A stretch of 64,000 nt of DNA, taken from positions 3,226,501-3,290,500 of the forward strand of contig NZ_PDJO01000001.1 of assembly GCF_002563775.1 (NCBI RefSeq), given 5' to 3'. The notes below the pieces were generated by a model that saw nothing but the letters and a program-made list of their open reading frames with translations, ran no database searches and was not told the DNA's origin. Below are positions 8,795 to 17,287 of this stretch, piece after piece. Origin of the DNA: Thioclava sp. ES.031 (lineage in GTDB: Bacteria > Pseudomonadota > Alphaproteobacteria > Rhodobacterales > Rhodobacteraceae). The first letter of the stretch is position 1; the number at the start of each line of letters is the position of its first letter. Made by a program: the position numbers and the translations under genes.

Positions 8795-9664
8795 TTATTT
8801 CTCGCTGTCCACGAGGCCGCGAATGAAGAGTTTCTGCATCGAGATCACCACGATCACCGGCGGGATCATCGCGAGGATCGAGGTCGCCATGATGACCGGC
8901 CAATCGGCGATATCGTCGCCCGACGGGAACATCTGCTTGAGCCCCATGACGATGGTGTTCATCTCGGGATTGGTGGTGATCAGGAGCGGCCAGAGATACT
9001 GGTTCCAGCCATAGATGAAGAGGATCACGAAGAGCGCCGCGATATTCGTGCGGCTCATCGGCAGCAGGATATCGAAGAAGAAGCGCATCGGACGCGCGCC
9101 ATCGACGCGAGCGGCCTCGGCCAGCTCGTCCGGCACCGTCAGGAAGAACTGCCGGAACAGGAAGGTCGCCGTGGCCGACGCGATCAATGGCAGGATCAGG
9201 CCGGAATAGCTGTTGAGCATCCCGAATCCCGCGACCACCTCGTAGGTCGGCACGATCCGCACCTCGACCGGCAGCATCAGCGTGATGAAGATCATCCAGA
9301 AGAAGAAGCGCCGCCCCGGAAAGCGGAAATAGACGATCGCGAAGGCCGACAAGAGCGAGATCGCGATCTTGCCGAGCGCGATCCCCAGCGCCATGACCAG
9401 CGAGTTCACCAGCATCGTGGCCACCGGCACGTTCACACCGGAGAACAGCGCATCCGAGTAGTTCTGGATCAGGTGCGAGCCCGGCATCACCGGCATCGGC
9501 GCCTGCGCGATCTCTTGCTGCGTGTGCGTCGAGGCCACGAAGGCCAGCCAGATCGGGAAGAAGATCACCAGCACGCCCGCGATCATCAGCACATGGGTCA
9601 GCCAAAGACCGGAGCCGCGCTTCTCCACCATGCCCGGGGGCGGTTCGTTGTGCATGTCAGCCAT
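8795..9664 (-). CDS. ugpE: sn-glycerol-3-phosphate ABC importer, permease (UgpE)
   Basis: 289-residue inner-membrane permease of the MalG type. It has several hydrophobic helices and the coupling (EAA) motif [20 protein letters not shown], which docks on the ATPase. The start [10 protein letters not shown] overlaps the ugpA stop by one base (TGATG), giving translational coupling. The open frame runs further upstream into ugpA, but that extension is not the protein. Confidence 0.93.
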   Translation of the reverse strand: MADMHNEPPPGMVEKRGSGLWLTHVLMIAGVLVIFFPIWLAFVASTHTQQEIAQAPMPVMPGSHLIQNYSDALFSGVNVPVATMLVNSLVMALGIALGKIAISLLSAFAIVYFRFPGRRFFFWMIFITLMLPVEVRIVPTYEVVAGFGMLNSYSGLILPLIASATATFLFRQFFLTVPDELAEAARVDGARPMRFFFDILLPMSRTNIAALFVILFIYGWNQYLWPLLITTNPEMNTIVMGLKQMFPSGDDIADWPVIMATSILAMIPPVIVVISMQKLFIRGLVDSEK

Positions 9665-10545
9665 CAGTAATGCACCCGCTTCTCGACGAATTTGAATTGC
9701 AGCACCGTCAGGAAGCCCACGACGACCAGTAGCACCACGGATTGCGCGGCGGAGCTTCCGAGATCCTGACCGACGAACCCGTCCGCATAGACCTTGTAGA
9801 CGAGGATCGTGGTGGCCTGTTGCGGCCCGCCGGAGGTGATCGTGTGGATCACGCCGAAAGTCTCGAAGAAGGCGTAGACGATGTTGACGACCAGCAGGAA
9901 GAAGGTCGTGGGCGACAGGAGCGGCAGCACGATCGTGAAGAAGCGCCGCCAGAACCGCGCCCCGTCGATCGCCGCCGCCTCGATCACCGATTTCGGCACC
10001 GCTTGCAGCGCCGCGAAATAGAACAGGAAGTTGTAGCTGATCCGCCCCCAAGCCGACGCCACGACAACGAGCCCCATCGCCTCATGCTCGTTGAGCACAT
10101 GGTTCCAGTCGTAACCCATCTGGTTGAGATAGAAGGCGACCACACCGATCCGCGTGTTGAACATGAACAGCCACAGCACACCGGCCACCGCGGGCGCGAC
10201 CGCATAGGGCCAGATCAAGAGCGTGCGATAGGTCCCCGCCCCTTTCACCAGCCGATCCGCCAGCACCGCGAGGAACAGCGCCGGGATCATCGAGACCAGT
10301 GTCACGAGGGTCGAGAACACCGCCGTCGTCACGAAGGACGCGCGGTAATAGGGGTCGTTGAAGAGATATTCGAAATTGCCGAGGCCCACATATTGCATCG
10401 ACAGGCCGAACGGATCGGGGATGAACAGCGATTGCCACACCGCCTCGCCCGCCGGGTAGAAGAAGAACACGCCCGAGACGATCAACTGCGGCGCAAGCAG
10501 CAGCATCGGCAAGAGCCAGCCCTTGAAGGTTACGCGTTTTTCCAT
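9664..10545 (-). CDS. ugpA: sn-glycerol-3-phosphate ABC importer, permease (UgpA)
   Basis: 293-residue MalF/UgpA-type permease starting [20 protein letters not shown]. It has about six membrane helices and the EAA-like loop [19 protein letters not shown]. It forms the channel with UgpE. It lies downstream of ugpB across a strong stem-loop that probably sets lower expression than the binding protein. Confidence 0.93.
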   Translation of the reverse strand: MEKRVTFKGWLLPMLLLAPQLIVSGVFFFYPAGEAVWQSLFIPDPFGLSMQYVGLGNFEYLFNDPYYRASFVTTAVFSTLVTLVSMIPALFLAVLADRLVKGAGTYRTLLIWPYAVAPAVAGVLWLFMFNTRIGVVAFYLNQMGYDWNHVLNEHEAMGLVVVASAWGRISYNFLFYFAALQAVPKSVIEAAAIDGARFWRRFFTIVLPLLSPTTFFLLVVNIVYAFFETFGVIHTITSGGPQQATTILVYKVYADGFVGQDLGSSAAQSVVLLVVVGFLTVLQFKFVEKRVHY

Positions 10546-10574
10546 ATCGGGATCGGGGCCTTCGAATAGAAATA

Positions 10575-10603
10575 GCCGCGGGCAGGTCTCGCCTGCCCGC
10601 GGC
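10575..10603 (-). terminator. Strong stem-loop between ugpB and ugpA
   Basis: A perfect 12-bp stem (10575-10586 with 10592-10603) and 5-base loop, followed on the minus strand by TATTTCTATT. It sits in the gap between the ugpB stop and the ugpA start. Its position inside an operon suggests partial termination or 3'-end protection of the ugpB transcript, so that more binding protein than permease is made. Confidence 0.75.
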
Positions 10604-10613
10604 CGGATTTGGG

Positions 10614-11927
10614 TTAGCGGTTGGCTTGCTCGAAGCGGCGCAGCAGCTGGTTGCCACGCTCCACCGCGTTGTCGAGCGCGTCCTGAGCGGTCTTGTCACC
10701 GGCCCAGACAGCTTCCAGTTCCTCGTCGATGATGCCGCGGATCTGGTCGAAGTTGCCCAGACGGATGCCCTTCGAGTTCTCGGTCGGCGCATTCGCGGTC
10801 ATCTGCTTCACGGCCACATCGGTGCCGGGGTTCGCGTCATAGAAGCCCTGCTCGCGGGTCAGATCAGCCGCAGCCTTGGTGATCGGCAGATAGCCGGTGT
10901 CCTGGTGCCACTTCGCCTGCACTTCCGGCGAGGAGAGATAGCTCAGGAACTCGGCGACCCCCTTGTAGTGGTCGTCATCCTTGCCCGACATCACCCAGAG
11001 CGAAGCGCCCCCGATGATGGTGTTCTGCGGCGCACCGTCCACGTCACCCCAATAGGGCAGCGGGTGCACTTCGAAGTTGAACTTGGCTTCGGACTTGATG
11101 CCCGCGTAGCCGGCCGAGCTCTCGGTGAAGAGCGCGCAGGTGCCGGCGCGGAAGTCGGCGCCACCTTCGTTGCGGCGGCCCTTGTAGATGAACTCGCCCT
11201 TCTTGGCCCAGTCACCCAGCGTCTGGATATGCTTGACCTGAACGGGGCCGTTGAATTCCAGCTTCGCGTCGAGACCGGCGAAGCCGTTCTCTTGGCTGGC
11301 GAACGGCACGTTGTGATAGGCCGAGAGGTTCTCGAGCTGGATCCAGCTCTGCCACGCGGTGGTCATCGGGCAATCGACGCCCGAGGCCTTCAGCTGGTCG
11401 AGCACCTTGCCGACATCTTCCCAGGTGGTCAGCGGCGCATCCTTGGCCACGCCTGCCTCGTCGAGCATGTCGCGGTTGACCCAGAGAACCGGCGTCGAGG
11501 AGTTGAAGGGCAGCGACAGCATCTTGCCGTCGGTGGTGGTGTAATAGCCCTTCACCGCGCCGATATAATCGTCGGGATTGAAGTCGACGCCCGCGTCGGC
11601 CATCACCTGATAGACCGGCTTGATCGCGCCCTTGGCGGCCATCATCGTCGCCGTGCCGACCTCGAACACCATCAGGATGTCGGGCTGCTCACCGGCGCGG
11701 AACGCGGCGATCCCGGCGTTCAGCGTTTCCGAGTAGTTACCCTTGTTGGTCGCCACGACCTCATACTGGTCCTGGCTGGCATTGAAGTCCTTGACCTGCT
11801 GATCGACGAGCTCGCCGAGACGGCCGGTGAAGGCGTGCCAGAATTGGATTTCCGTCGCTGCATTGGCCGTGAAGGGCGCAATGAGCGAGGCCGACGCAAG
11901 CGCCGCACCGAGTGCAAAATTCTTCAT
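10614..11927 (-). CDS. ugpB: sn-glycerol-3-phosphate-binding periplasmic protein (UgpB)
   Basis: 437-residue periplasmic binding protein. An N-terminal signal peptide (MKNFALGAALASASLIAPF, cleavage after TANA) is followed by a UgpB-like mature start, TEIQFWHAFTGRLGELVD, and the block FEVGTATMMAAKGAIKPVY, which strongly resembles E. coli UgpB. The start at 11927 is preceded by GGGAGGAAGAC; the frame is open 34 codons further but without a signal. First gene of ugpBAEC. The pathway brings in glycerol-3-phosphate or glycerophosphodiesters. I see no convincing Pho box. Confidence 0.93.
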   Translation of the reverse strand: MKNFALGAALASASLIAPFTANAATEIQFWHAFTGRLGELVDQQVKDFNASQDQYEVVATNKGNYSETLNAGIAAFRAGEQPDILMVFEVGTATMMAAKGAIKPVYQVMADAGVDFNPDDYIGAVKGYYTTTDGKMLSLPFNSSTPVLWVNRDMLDEAGVAKDAPLTTWEDVGKVLDQLKASGVDCPMTTAWQSWIQLENLSAYHNVPFASQENGFAGLDAKLEFNGPVQVKHIQTLGDWAKKGEFIYKGRRNEGGADFRAGTCALFTESSAGYAGIKSEAKFNFEVHPLPYWGDVDGAPQNTIIGGASLWVMSGKDDDHYKGVAEFLSYLSSPEVQAKWHQDTGYLPITKAAADLTREQGFYDANPGTDVAVKQMTANAPTENSKGIRLGNFDQIRGIIDEELEAVWAGDKTAQDALDNAVERGNQLLRRFEQANR

Positions 11928-12321
11928 GTCTTCCTCCCATATGTAGCGGGATTCATTGTTGGATGGATCTGAGGCCCCAAGCGAAGCCTCCGCGCTACGC
12001 GGCGTAGTGTGCGGATGTAACAGGAACAAAACAAGAGAGTGATTTCGTTTTCGCTTTGACGCTCGGTCGCGTTACCCGATGCGGAGCCGTGCCTCCTCAA
12101 TCCCTATTTTTCATAGGAATTTCGAAGTTTCTCGAAGATAGGCCGATCCAGCGCTCACGATTTTGTGAAGCGCTTTTTTGCGCGATTCGACGAGAACCGA
12201 ACAAAAACCGACAGCTCCGCGCAATGCCCGAGCATGTTTCTCCCCGCCCCCGCCGCGCTTTGCCGAATCCCTCCGATTTGTTAGCCTGTTGAAATGGTTC
12301 AACTCGGTTCGGATCATCGTC
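11928..12321. other. 394-bp intergenic region between ugpB and the 12322 operon
   Basis: Divergent promoter space. A perfect palindrome CTACGC-G-GCGTAG lies at 11995-12007, about 70 bases before ugpB, and could be an operator. A small open frame across 12056-12292 has no coding character. Otherwise I see only AT-richer patches near 12015-12050 and 12165-12215, compatible with promoters. Confidence 0.4.
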
Positions 12322-12792
12322 ATGTTCGTTGCGTCGTATCAGTTTCCTGCCTTTCCGATCCTTGCCGCGGCAGGGATCGCCCTCGCATCGACGGGTGCAG
12401 CATTCGCCCAAAGCTCCGCTGAGAACCCCGCCCTGCGCTGGGATCAGGCCGAATGCCTGCGCGATCATGCGACCGATTACTTCGAACGCCATGACTTCCC
12501 GTCGATCCTCTTCGTGGGCTTTTGCGAGGACGGGATTTTCGACCCCTCCGCCGCAGAGATCGCAAAGGGGACGAGCCGCAATTCCGCCATCGACTCCGAA
12601 GGCCTGCCGCGGCTGAAATCCGGCGCCGTCATCCCCGCCAATCCCAAGGCGGCGGTGCTGGTGCTGACGCGCGCACAACTCGAATGCCTACATGACGAGT
12701 TTGACCGCGTCGCGCGCAAGCAGGTCGCGAAGCTCGACGAGACAACCGAAATTCCGGTGGCCGAGCTTGATTTCTCGGGATGCCCGCAGTGA
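12322..12792 (+). CDS. Secreted protein of unknown function, four cysteines
   Basis: 156 residues. An N-terminal signal peptide ends near ASTGAAFAQS, and the mature part of about 125 residues has four cysteines (AECLRDH, GFCEDG, LECLHDE, FSGCPQ) that could make two disulfides in the periplasm. I do not recognise a family. The next gene starts 13 bases before this one ends, so it is the first cistron of a three-gene unit with the membrane protein at 12780 and the ClpP/LprI-like protein at 13412. The start was chosen for the signal peptide; the frame is open further upstream. Confidence 0.7.
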   Translation: MFVASYQFPAFPILAAAGIALASTGAAFAQSSAENPALRWDQAECLRDHATDYFERHDFPSILFVGFCEDGIFDPSAAEIAKGTSRNSAIDSEGLPRLKSGAVIPANPKAAVLVLTRAQLECLHDEFDRVARKQVAKLDETTEIPVAELDFSGCPQ

Positions 12793-13424
12793 GCGCGGGG
12801 CAGACGCCGCCCCCTGCCGCAGACGCCCCCAATGTGCCCAGAGACGCGCCTGAAACGGATACCGCCCCGCCCGAAGTCGCGTCCCGGGAGCGCATAAGCC
12901 TGCTACGGATCATCGAAGCGGGGTCGTGGGCCGCCACGATCATCGCCCTCGGCTTCACCGGCTGGCAAATCTTCCAATGGCGCGAGGACCGGAAGGCTGA
13001 TCTCTCGCTCGAAATGGTCGCGCGGTTTTCCGACCTCGAATATGCGGGCCGCGCGCGCCGCCAGCTCGCGCAATTCTGGTGGGAGAATTCCGACGATCTG
13101 GCGAAGGTGACGGCCGTCGATGGCGGCATCCCCCCGGCGCAGCGGCGGAACTTCCTCGATCTGCTGTTCCAAAGACAACCGGCGCCGCAACGCCAGATGC
13201 AATTCGCCGCCGTGTCGGAAATGGCGAATTTCTTCGATCAGGTCGAGTTGTGCATCGCGACCAAGCGTTGCGACGCGCAGATCGCCACGGATTACTTCTG
13301 CGGCTACGCCGCCAACTTCGCCGACCTCTACCAAGGCCCGCTCACCCAAGTCCGTGAGACCTTCGGCACGGCGGGTCTCGGGACCGGCCTGCAGAATTTC
13401 GTGGAGGCCAGATGCGACGACTGA
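12780..13424 (+). CDS. Membrane-anchored protein of unknown function (DUF4760-like)
   Basis: 214 residues: a proline-rich N-terminus, one membrane helix around residues 43-64 (IIEAGSWAATIIALGFTGWQ), then a soluble alpha-helical region rich in aromatic residues with SLEMVARFSDLEYAGRAR and ATDYFCGYAANFADLY. The layout of one helix followed by a helical domain is like DUF4760-type proteins, a loose match. It overlaps the upstream gene by 13 bases and the downstream gene by 13 bases. A GTG at 12789, overlapping the upstream stop as GTGA, is an alternative start. Probable partner of the two exported proteins. Confidence 0.65.
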   Translation: MPAVSAGQTPPPAADAPNVPRDAPETDTAPPEVASRERISLLRIIEAGSWAATIIALGFTGWQIFQWREDRKADLSLEMVARFSDLEYAGRARRQLAQFWWENSDDLAKVTAVDGGIPPAQRRNFLDLLFQRQPAPQRQMQFAAVSEMANFFDQVELCIATKRCDAQIATDYFCGYAANFADLYQGPLTQVRETFGTAGLGTGLQNFVEARCDD

Positions 13425-14113
13425 TCCCAGCCCTCGCCGCGCTGAGCGTCCTCGGCATCGCCCCACCGGCCCCCGCCGCCGATATAGACTGGGCACCGCC
13501 GATCACGGATGAGTTCGTGTTGCCTTATATCGGCGTGGATATGGCCACCGGGACCAAGCCGGGCGACAGCTTCGATTTCAAGAACGCGTTGCACATTCAA
13601 ATCAGAGGCGAAATCACGCCCGGCGACGCAGAAACATTCAGAAACCTGATCACCGACAAGGCCAGCGAGATCTTCGATCCGATTTCGGGCGGGGTGAATA
13701 TGCGCGCTGTCGTCGTCTCTCTCGACAGTGACGGCGGCGATTTCTATGAGGGCCTCAAACTCTCAGACTCGATCCGCGGCTTCGCTACATTCGTCGGAAA
13801 GGGCGACCGGTGCCTCTCTGCCTGTGCGATCGCATTTCTGGGCGGCTCAGAACGGATGCTGCGCGGCTACCCGATGTGGAACGCGCGATACGTTCACACC
13901 GAGGGCGTCGTCGGATTTCACGCGCCATTCTCGAGCCTCTCGAATACGCTGATGATCCCCGATGGCACGCCGTTTTCGGGCACGCTCGGCAATCAGATCG
14001 CCACGCAATTCTACGCGCAGGCTCAGGACGCCATCAACGAACTCACGAAGCGGATGGGGACATGGAATATCGCTCCGGGCTTCGTCTTCGAAATGATCGG
14101 CAAGAAATATCAA
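13412..14113 (+). pseudogene. 5' part of an exported ClpP-like/LprI-like protein gene, interrupted by a transposon
   Basis: Starts MRRLIPALAALSVLGIAPPA (signal peptide) with GGAGG just upstream. The following 230 residues look like a periplasmic ClpP/crotonase-fold protein: a strand-helix block VVVSLDSDGGDFYEGLKLSD, then DRCLSACAIAFLGGSERM, where the Ser after Cys sits where ClpP-like proteins place the nucleophile. The gene is cut at 14113 by an insertion element; the frame then reads 12 codons into the element and stops at 14149. The 3' part resumes at 16331. Removing the element and one target copy rejoins the frames exactly and gives a 552-residue protein. Confidence 0.85.
14106..14113. 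repeat. Left target-site duplication (AATATCAA)
   Basis: 8-bp direct repeat abutting the left end of the element, identical to 16323-16330 on the right side. An 8-bp duplication is typical of the IS1595 family. Confidence 0.95.
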
Positions 14114-14137
14114 GGGGGTGTCCGCAAACTGTGTTGG
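14114..14137 (+). repeat. Left terminal inverted repeat
   Basis: Begins GGGGGTGTCCGCAAAC and continues TGTGTTGG. It matches the reverse complement of 16299-16322 at 23 of 24 positions. Confidence 0.93.
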
Positions 14138-14158
14138 TGTGCTTCGTGATCTTTTGAA

Positions 14159-15190
14159 ATGGCTTATATCTCTCCGCTTTGCCCGCGGAGGATGCCCTTG
14201 CTACACCACGACTTTCGCCGTTTTCTCAACGCCCTCAACCGCCTGAACCCGGCCCAGATCGAGGATACCCAAACGAAGATCCGAGATCTCCGGAGAAAGA
14301 CGGAAGCAATCTCGGAGATCGAAGCACGGACAAACCAAGAACACAAGTGTCCGTTCTGCGGTGACGAACGGCGCCAGAAGTGGGGGCGCACCCGCACCAA
14401 GATCCAACGCTACCGATGCTCCGGTTGCAAGAAGACCTATTCCGGCCGCACCGGCAGCGCCATCGGCCGCATTCATCGCCCGGACCTGTTCATGGTGGCG
14501 CTGCGGGATATGCTGGGCACCTCCGCACCGAAGTCGGTGCGCAAGCTCGCCACGCAGCTCGACGTCAACAAATACACGGTCTGGCGCTGGCGGATGCTCG
14601 TATTCTTGATCATCGCGAACAGCAGCGTGGCGGCGAGTTTCTCGGGAATCATCGAGGCGGATGAAACCTACCAGCGGGAGTCGCGCAAGGGTTCTCGCGA
14701 ATGGGTTCGTCACTTCGCAGATCCAAAGAATGTCGCGGCGCCGCCCCGTCCCAGGTGGGAAGATTACACGACCAAAGGGCTGAAGATGATGCGAGGGCTC
14801 TCCAGATGGCAACTCCCGATTCTTACGGTCGCTGACCGAGGTGGGGCGCGCCTTTTCAGGCGCCTTCCCAACCGCAAGGGCGTGACACTCCAGCGCGCAA
14901 TGAAGCCGCTGGTGCCCGGCGATGCCGTGCTCTGTTCGGATGGCGCGAATGGCTACATGAACCTGGCGGCAGCGGTCGGCTTGGAGCACTTCGTAGTCGG
15001 CAGCAAGCCAGGCACGCGCGTGGCTTCAGGCTGCTATCACATCCAGAATGTGAACTCCCTGCACGCCCGCTACAAAAGGTTCATCAAGCCCTTCTGTGGA
15101 CCGGCCACGAAGAACCTCTGCGGCTACATACGATGGCTGGAGGCCAGGCTTGCAGGGGTGAAGCCCGCTGACATACTCCGGATAGCCTGA
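14159..15190 (+). CDS. IS1595-family transposase
   Basis: 343 residues. A zinc ribbon (C64, C67, C87, C90: CPFCGDE, then YRCSGCKKTYSGRTGS) is followed by a helix-turn-helix-like segment KLATQLDVNKYTVWRW and the catalytic core: D168 in GIIEADET, D261 in VLCSDGANGY and the HIQNVNSLHARYK block, where Asn rather than Glu sits at the third catalytic position. This fits the DDNK variant described for much of IS1595. No good ribosome site precedes the ATG at 14159; an in-frame ATG at 14192 directly follows GCGGAGG. The gene looks intact. Confidence 0.92.
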   Translation: MAYISPLCPRRMPLLHHDFRRFLNALNRLNPAQIEDTQTKIRDLRRKTEAISEIEARTNQEHKCPFCGDERRQKWGRTRTKIQRYRCSGCKKTYSGRTGSAIGRIHRPDLFMVALRDMLGTSAPKSVRKLATQLDVNKYTVWRWRMLVFLIIANSSVAASFSGIIEADETYQRESRKGSREWVRHFADPKNVAAPPRPRWEDYTTKGLKMMRGLSRWQLPILTVADRGGARLFRRLPNRKGVTLQRAMKPLVPGDAVLCSDGANGYMNLAAAVGLEHFVVGSKPGTRVASGCYHIQNVNSLHARYKRFIKPFCGPATKNLCGYIRWLEARLAGVKPADILRIA

Positions 15191-15205
15191 GCGACGGCCC
15201 AAGTA

Positions 15206-16192
15206 TCAGAAAGGGATCTCATCATCCTCAGCAGGTTGCTCAGGGAGTGCGCCGGCAGGAAGTGGAAGGTTCGTCGTGATGAAGAGATTGAGAATATCGC
15301 CTCGATCCATGAACATCACCTGTGATCGTTTTGAAGCGTCGAGCTTTCCGCCCAGCCAGTTCCTGGCCTGCTTCGTGATCTCGCCCCCGGCTACGATGAA
15401 CGCATGGTCAACCAAGACCCTCCGGTTCAGCTCTGGATCGAATATTTCGTGGCCCAGCATCATACTGACCTGGTTATGAATCTCTGCGACGTTTGCATTT
15501 CCAGACTTGCCCACTCCAGCGGAGTCCAGCTTTCCCTTCTTTGCCTGGATGCCAAAGTAAAGCACGTGCAGTGTCGGGAGCGTATATTTCATCCAGACAT
15601 CCTTGCCGTATTCCAGGGCCTTATCTTTGTGACCCGCCGCAGTAATGCGGTGGAAACCCAACTGTCGGAACAGGGGTAAGAGCACTTCCTCGATCAGTTC
15701 ATCTTCGGAGCACCGGTCCAGATAGTCGGAAAGATGCTTCCCACGCGCGATCTCCACTGACGACAAGGGACGATGAGGATTTACGAGTTGGGCGATCGTG
15801 TTCGTCTTGATGTGCCGCATCTGGGCGATGGCGCCATCATCGTAGAAAACTTCCCAACCTTCTCGCCGCAGCACCGTATTCACGGCAGACAGCGCACTGG
15901 CGCGGTCGTCGTCTCCTGTCTGCGCTTCCCCGCTGTCGAGCAGTGTTTGAATGATGCGAATAAACGGGTCGGGAGGAAGTTGTGGCGACTGCTGAGGAAG
16001 CGCCATGACCTCTTCAAGCCGATCCGCCACCCAGCGCCAACGTGTGCTGCCGTCATGGACATACTCAAGGTCGCAGTCCTCGAAAAATTCGGTAAGGAAG
16101 GAGCTGGAACGGTAAGGGAAATACGGACCCGCCTCCTCGTCCCCGCAGATCATGCGAGCGAGCTCACGAAGACTCCTCTTCTTCCAGTCCAT
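15206..16192 (-). CDS. Transposon passenger: AbiJ-like N-terminus with a Mrr-like PD-(D/E)XK nuclease domain (putative)
   Basis: 328 residues from an ATG preceded by GGAG (an ATG at 16213 would add 7 residues). Residues about 1-65 (SLRELARMICGD, PYFPYRSSSFLTEFF) resemble N-terminal domains of AbiJ-type abortive-infection proteins. Residues about 150-285 look like a Mrr-type restriction-endonuclease fold, with E194-Y-G-K-D198 and then Q216-A-K218 in YFGIQAKKGK giving the D...QxK catalytic pattern. The C-terminus is acidic. It converges on the transposase with a 15-base gap and lies wholly inside the element. A DNA-cleaving defence or element-maintenance role is inferred; neither domain assignment has been tested. 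Confidence 0.6.
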   Translation of the reverse strand: MDWKKRSLRELARMICGDEEAGPYFPYRSSSFLTEFFEDCDLEYVHDGSTRWRWVADRLEEVMALPQQSPQLPPDPFIRIIQTLLDSGEAQTGDDDRASALSAVNTVLRREGWEVFYDDGAIAQMRHIKTNTIAQLVNPHRPLSSVEIARGKHLSDYLDRCSEDELIEEVLLPLFRQLGFHRITAAGHKDKALEYGKDVWMKYTLPTLHVLYFGIQAKKGKLDSAGVGKSGNANVAEIHNQVSMMLGHEIFDPELNRRVLVDHAFIVAGGEITKQARNWLGGKLDASKRSQVMFMDRGDILNLFITTNLPLPAGALPEQPAEDDEIPF

Positions 16193-16298
16193 GACAGATT
16201 TCTCCTGCATCATTCCGTTTGAGTGAATGTGGGGCTATTTCAACAAGGGCGAAAGAAGATACTCGGTTACCGGAAAGAGTGCTGGAGTCGAGCGGGCG

Positions 16299-16322
16299 CC
16301 AACACGGTTTGCGGACACCCCC
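16299..16322 (-). repeat. Right terminal inverted repeat
   Basis: Ends in GTTTGCGGACACCCCC, the complement of the left end, with one mismatch over 24 bp. Confidence 0.93.
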
Positions 16323-16330
16323 AATATCAA
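16323..16330. repeat. Right target-site duplication (AATATCAA)
   Basis: Identical to 14106-14113. Confidence 0.95.
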
Positions 16331-17287
16331 AAGGACGACGACAGGCCGCTGGGCGAGCAGTACCTGCTGATCAATTCCTATAACCGGCTCGATCAGACCA
16401 AAACGACTGTCCTTGCCGACCGCGCCCCGAACCCGGCCAATGTGGACATTCTGGGTGCCATAAACGTCTGCGAATTCGTGGTATTCGCAAATACCGGCCG
16501 CCGGGTGATGACTGGCCCGCCCGTATCTTCAGAGACCATCCCGGAGCGCGGCCTGATCCGCTTGTGGTCACGTTACTCAAGCTTCGGACAGGCGACAGAA
16601 GAAGGCCTGAAAACCTCCGGCGGCTCCCGCCCTCGGCTGCTGAGATCCAAGATCGGCCCGCTCACGTCGAACGTCCTTTTGCCCGCGGCGGGCGACGACT
16701 CCTATTACCTGCAGGCGAAGCTCGCAGGTCCCGGCCGCGTCGACTGCAACGTGTTCAAGGACGCTGACGGGCGCTGGTATGTCAAAACCTACAATATCGA
16801 CATCCATGCCAACGATACGTTTCTCACGATGGACGGGACGACAGCCACGCAGCGCGATGTGCTCGACTACAAGGGCCCTTACCCGATCAACGATTTCACC
16901 ATCCTCGGCCCCGACGGCGTCTGGAACAACTTCCCCGCCATCGAGCCCTCCGAAGAGCTCGCCCCGATCCTCGCCCAATTCCCCGATGTCACCGGCCCCA
17001 GCTTCGACTGCACCGGCAAGCTCGATCCGGCGGCGGAGGTGATCTGCCTGATCCGCCCGCTCGGCCAGCTCGACGGCGTGCTGGGCAAGCTCTACCCCCG
17101 CGCCGTCGCGAAGGACGCAGACGGCACGAAGCAGAGCCAGCGGCATTGGCTCAAGATCCGCGACCGCGCCTGTCGTCCGGGCGGGATCGACACGAACGAT
17201 CCGCTGCAATTCCGCAGCCTGATCGACTGCCTCACCTACTTCTACGAGATACGCCTGAGAGAGCTCGAGCAGATCGCCTCGAATTAA
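16331..17287 (+). pseudogene. 3' part of the exported ClpP-like/LprI-like protein gene
   Basis: Continues in the frame of 13412-14113 once the element and one duplication copy are removed. It encodes about 318 residues starting KDDDRPLGEQYLLINSYNRL. The C-terminal 90 residues carry a lysozyme-inhibitor LprI-like (DUF1311) pattern: FDCTGKLDPAAEVICLIRPL, LDGVLGKLYPRAV, HWLKIRDRAC, LIDCLTYFYEIRLREL, with paired cysteines. An ATG at 16223 inside the element opens a longer frame, but its first 36 codons come from transposon sequence. Whether this fragment is expressed is unknown; it has no signal peptide. Confidence 0.85.

Larger units (their letters stand above)
14114..16322 (+). mobile_element. 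Complete IS1595-family transposon with passenger gene (2209 bp)
   Basis: Bounded by inverted repeats of about 24 bp with one mismatch (both ends begin GGGGGTGTCCGCAAAC) and flanked by the 8-bp duplication AATATCAA. Inside are a transposase with an N-terminal zinc ribbon and a DDE-type core (14159-15190, plus) and a converging passenger gene (about 15206-16192, minus). Passenger-bearing IS1595 relatives (ISNwi1/ISNha5-like subgroups) are known; assignment to a subgroup needs a comparison with ISfinder. Both ends, the duplication and the target reading frame are intact, which suggests a recent insertion. Confidence 0.93.

Noticed and set aside
8795..10051. Apparent UgpA-UgpE fusion
   Set aside because: The upstream part is out-of-frame ugpA; the real UgpE start overlaps the ugpA stop by one base.
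12010..12045. GGAAC-N18-CGTT stress promoter before the 12322 operon
   Set aside because: Spacing of 18 is outside the 16-17 range and it lies about 280 bases from the start.
11928..12060. Pho box upstream of ugpB (CTGTTAC on the minus strand)
   Set aside because: Only one half-site resembles the consensus; the second repeat does not match.
16223..16330. Start of the 3' fragment at an ATG within the transposon
   Set aside because: These codons are element sequence including the inverted repeat; the host protein continues from the 5' fragment.
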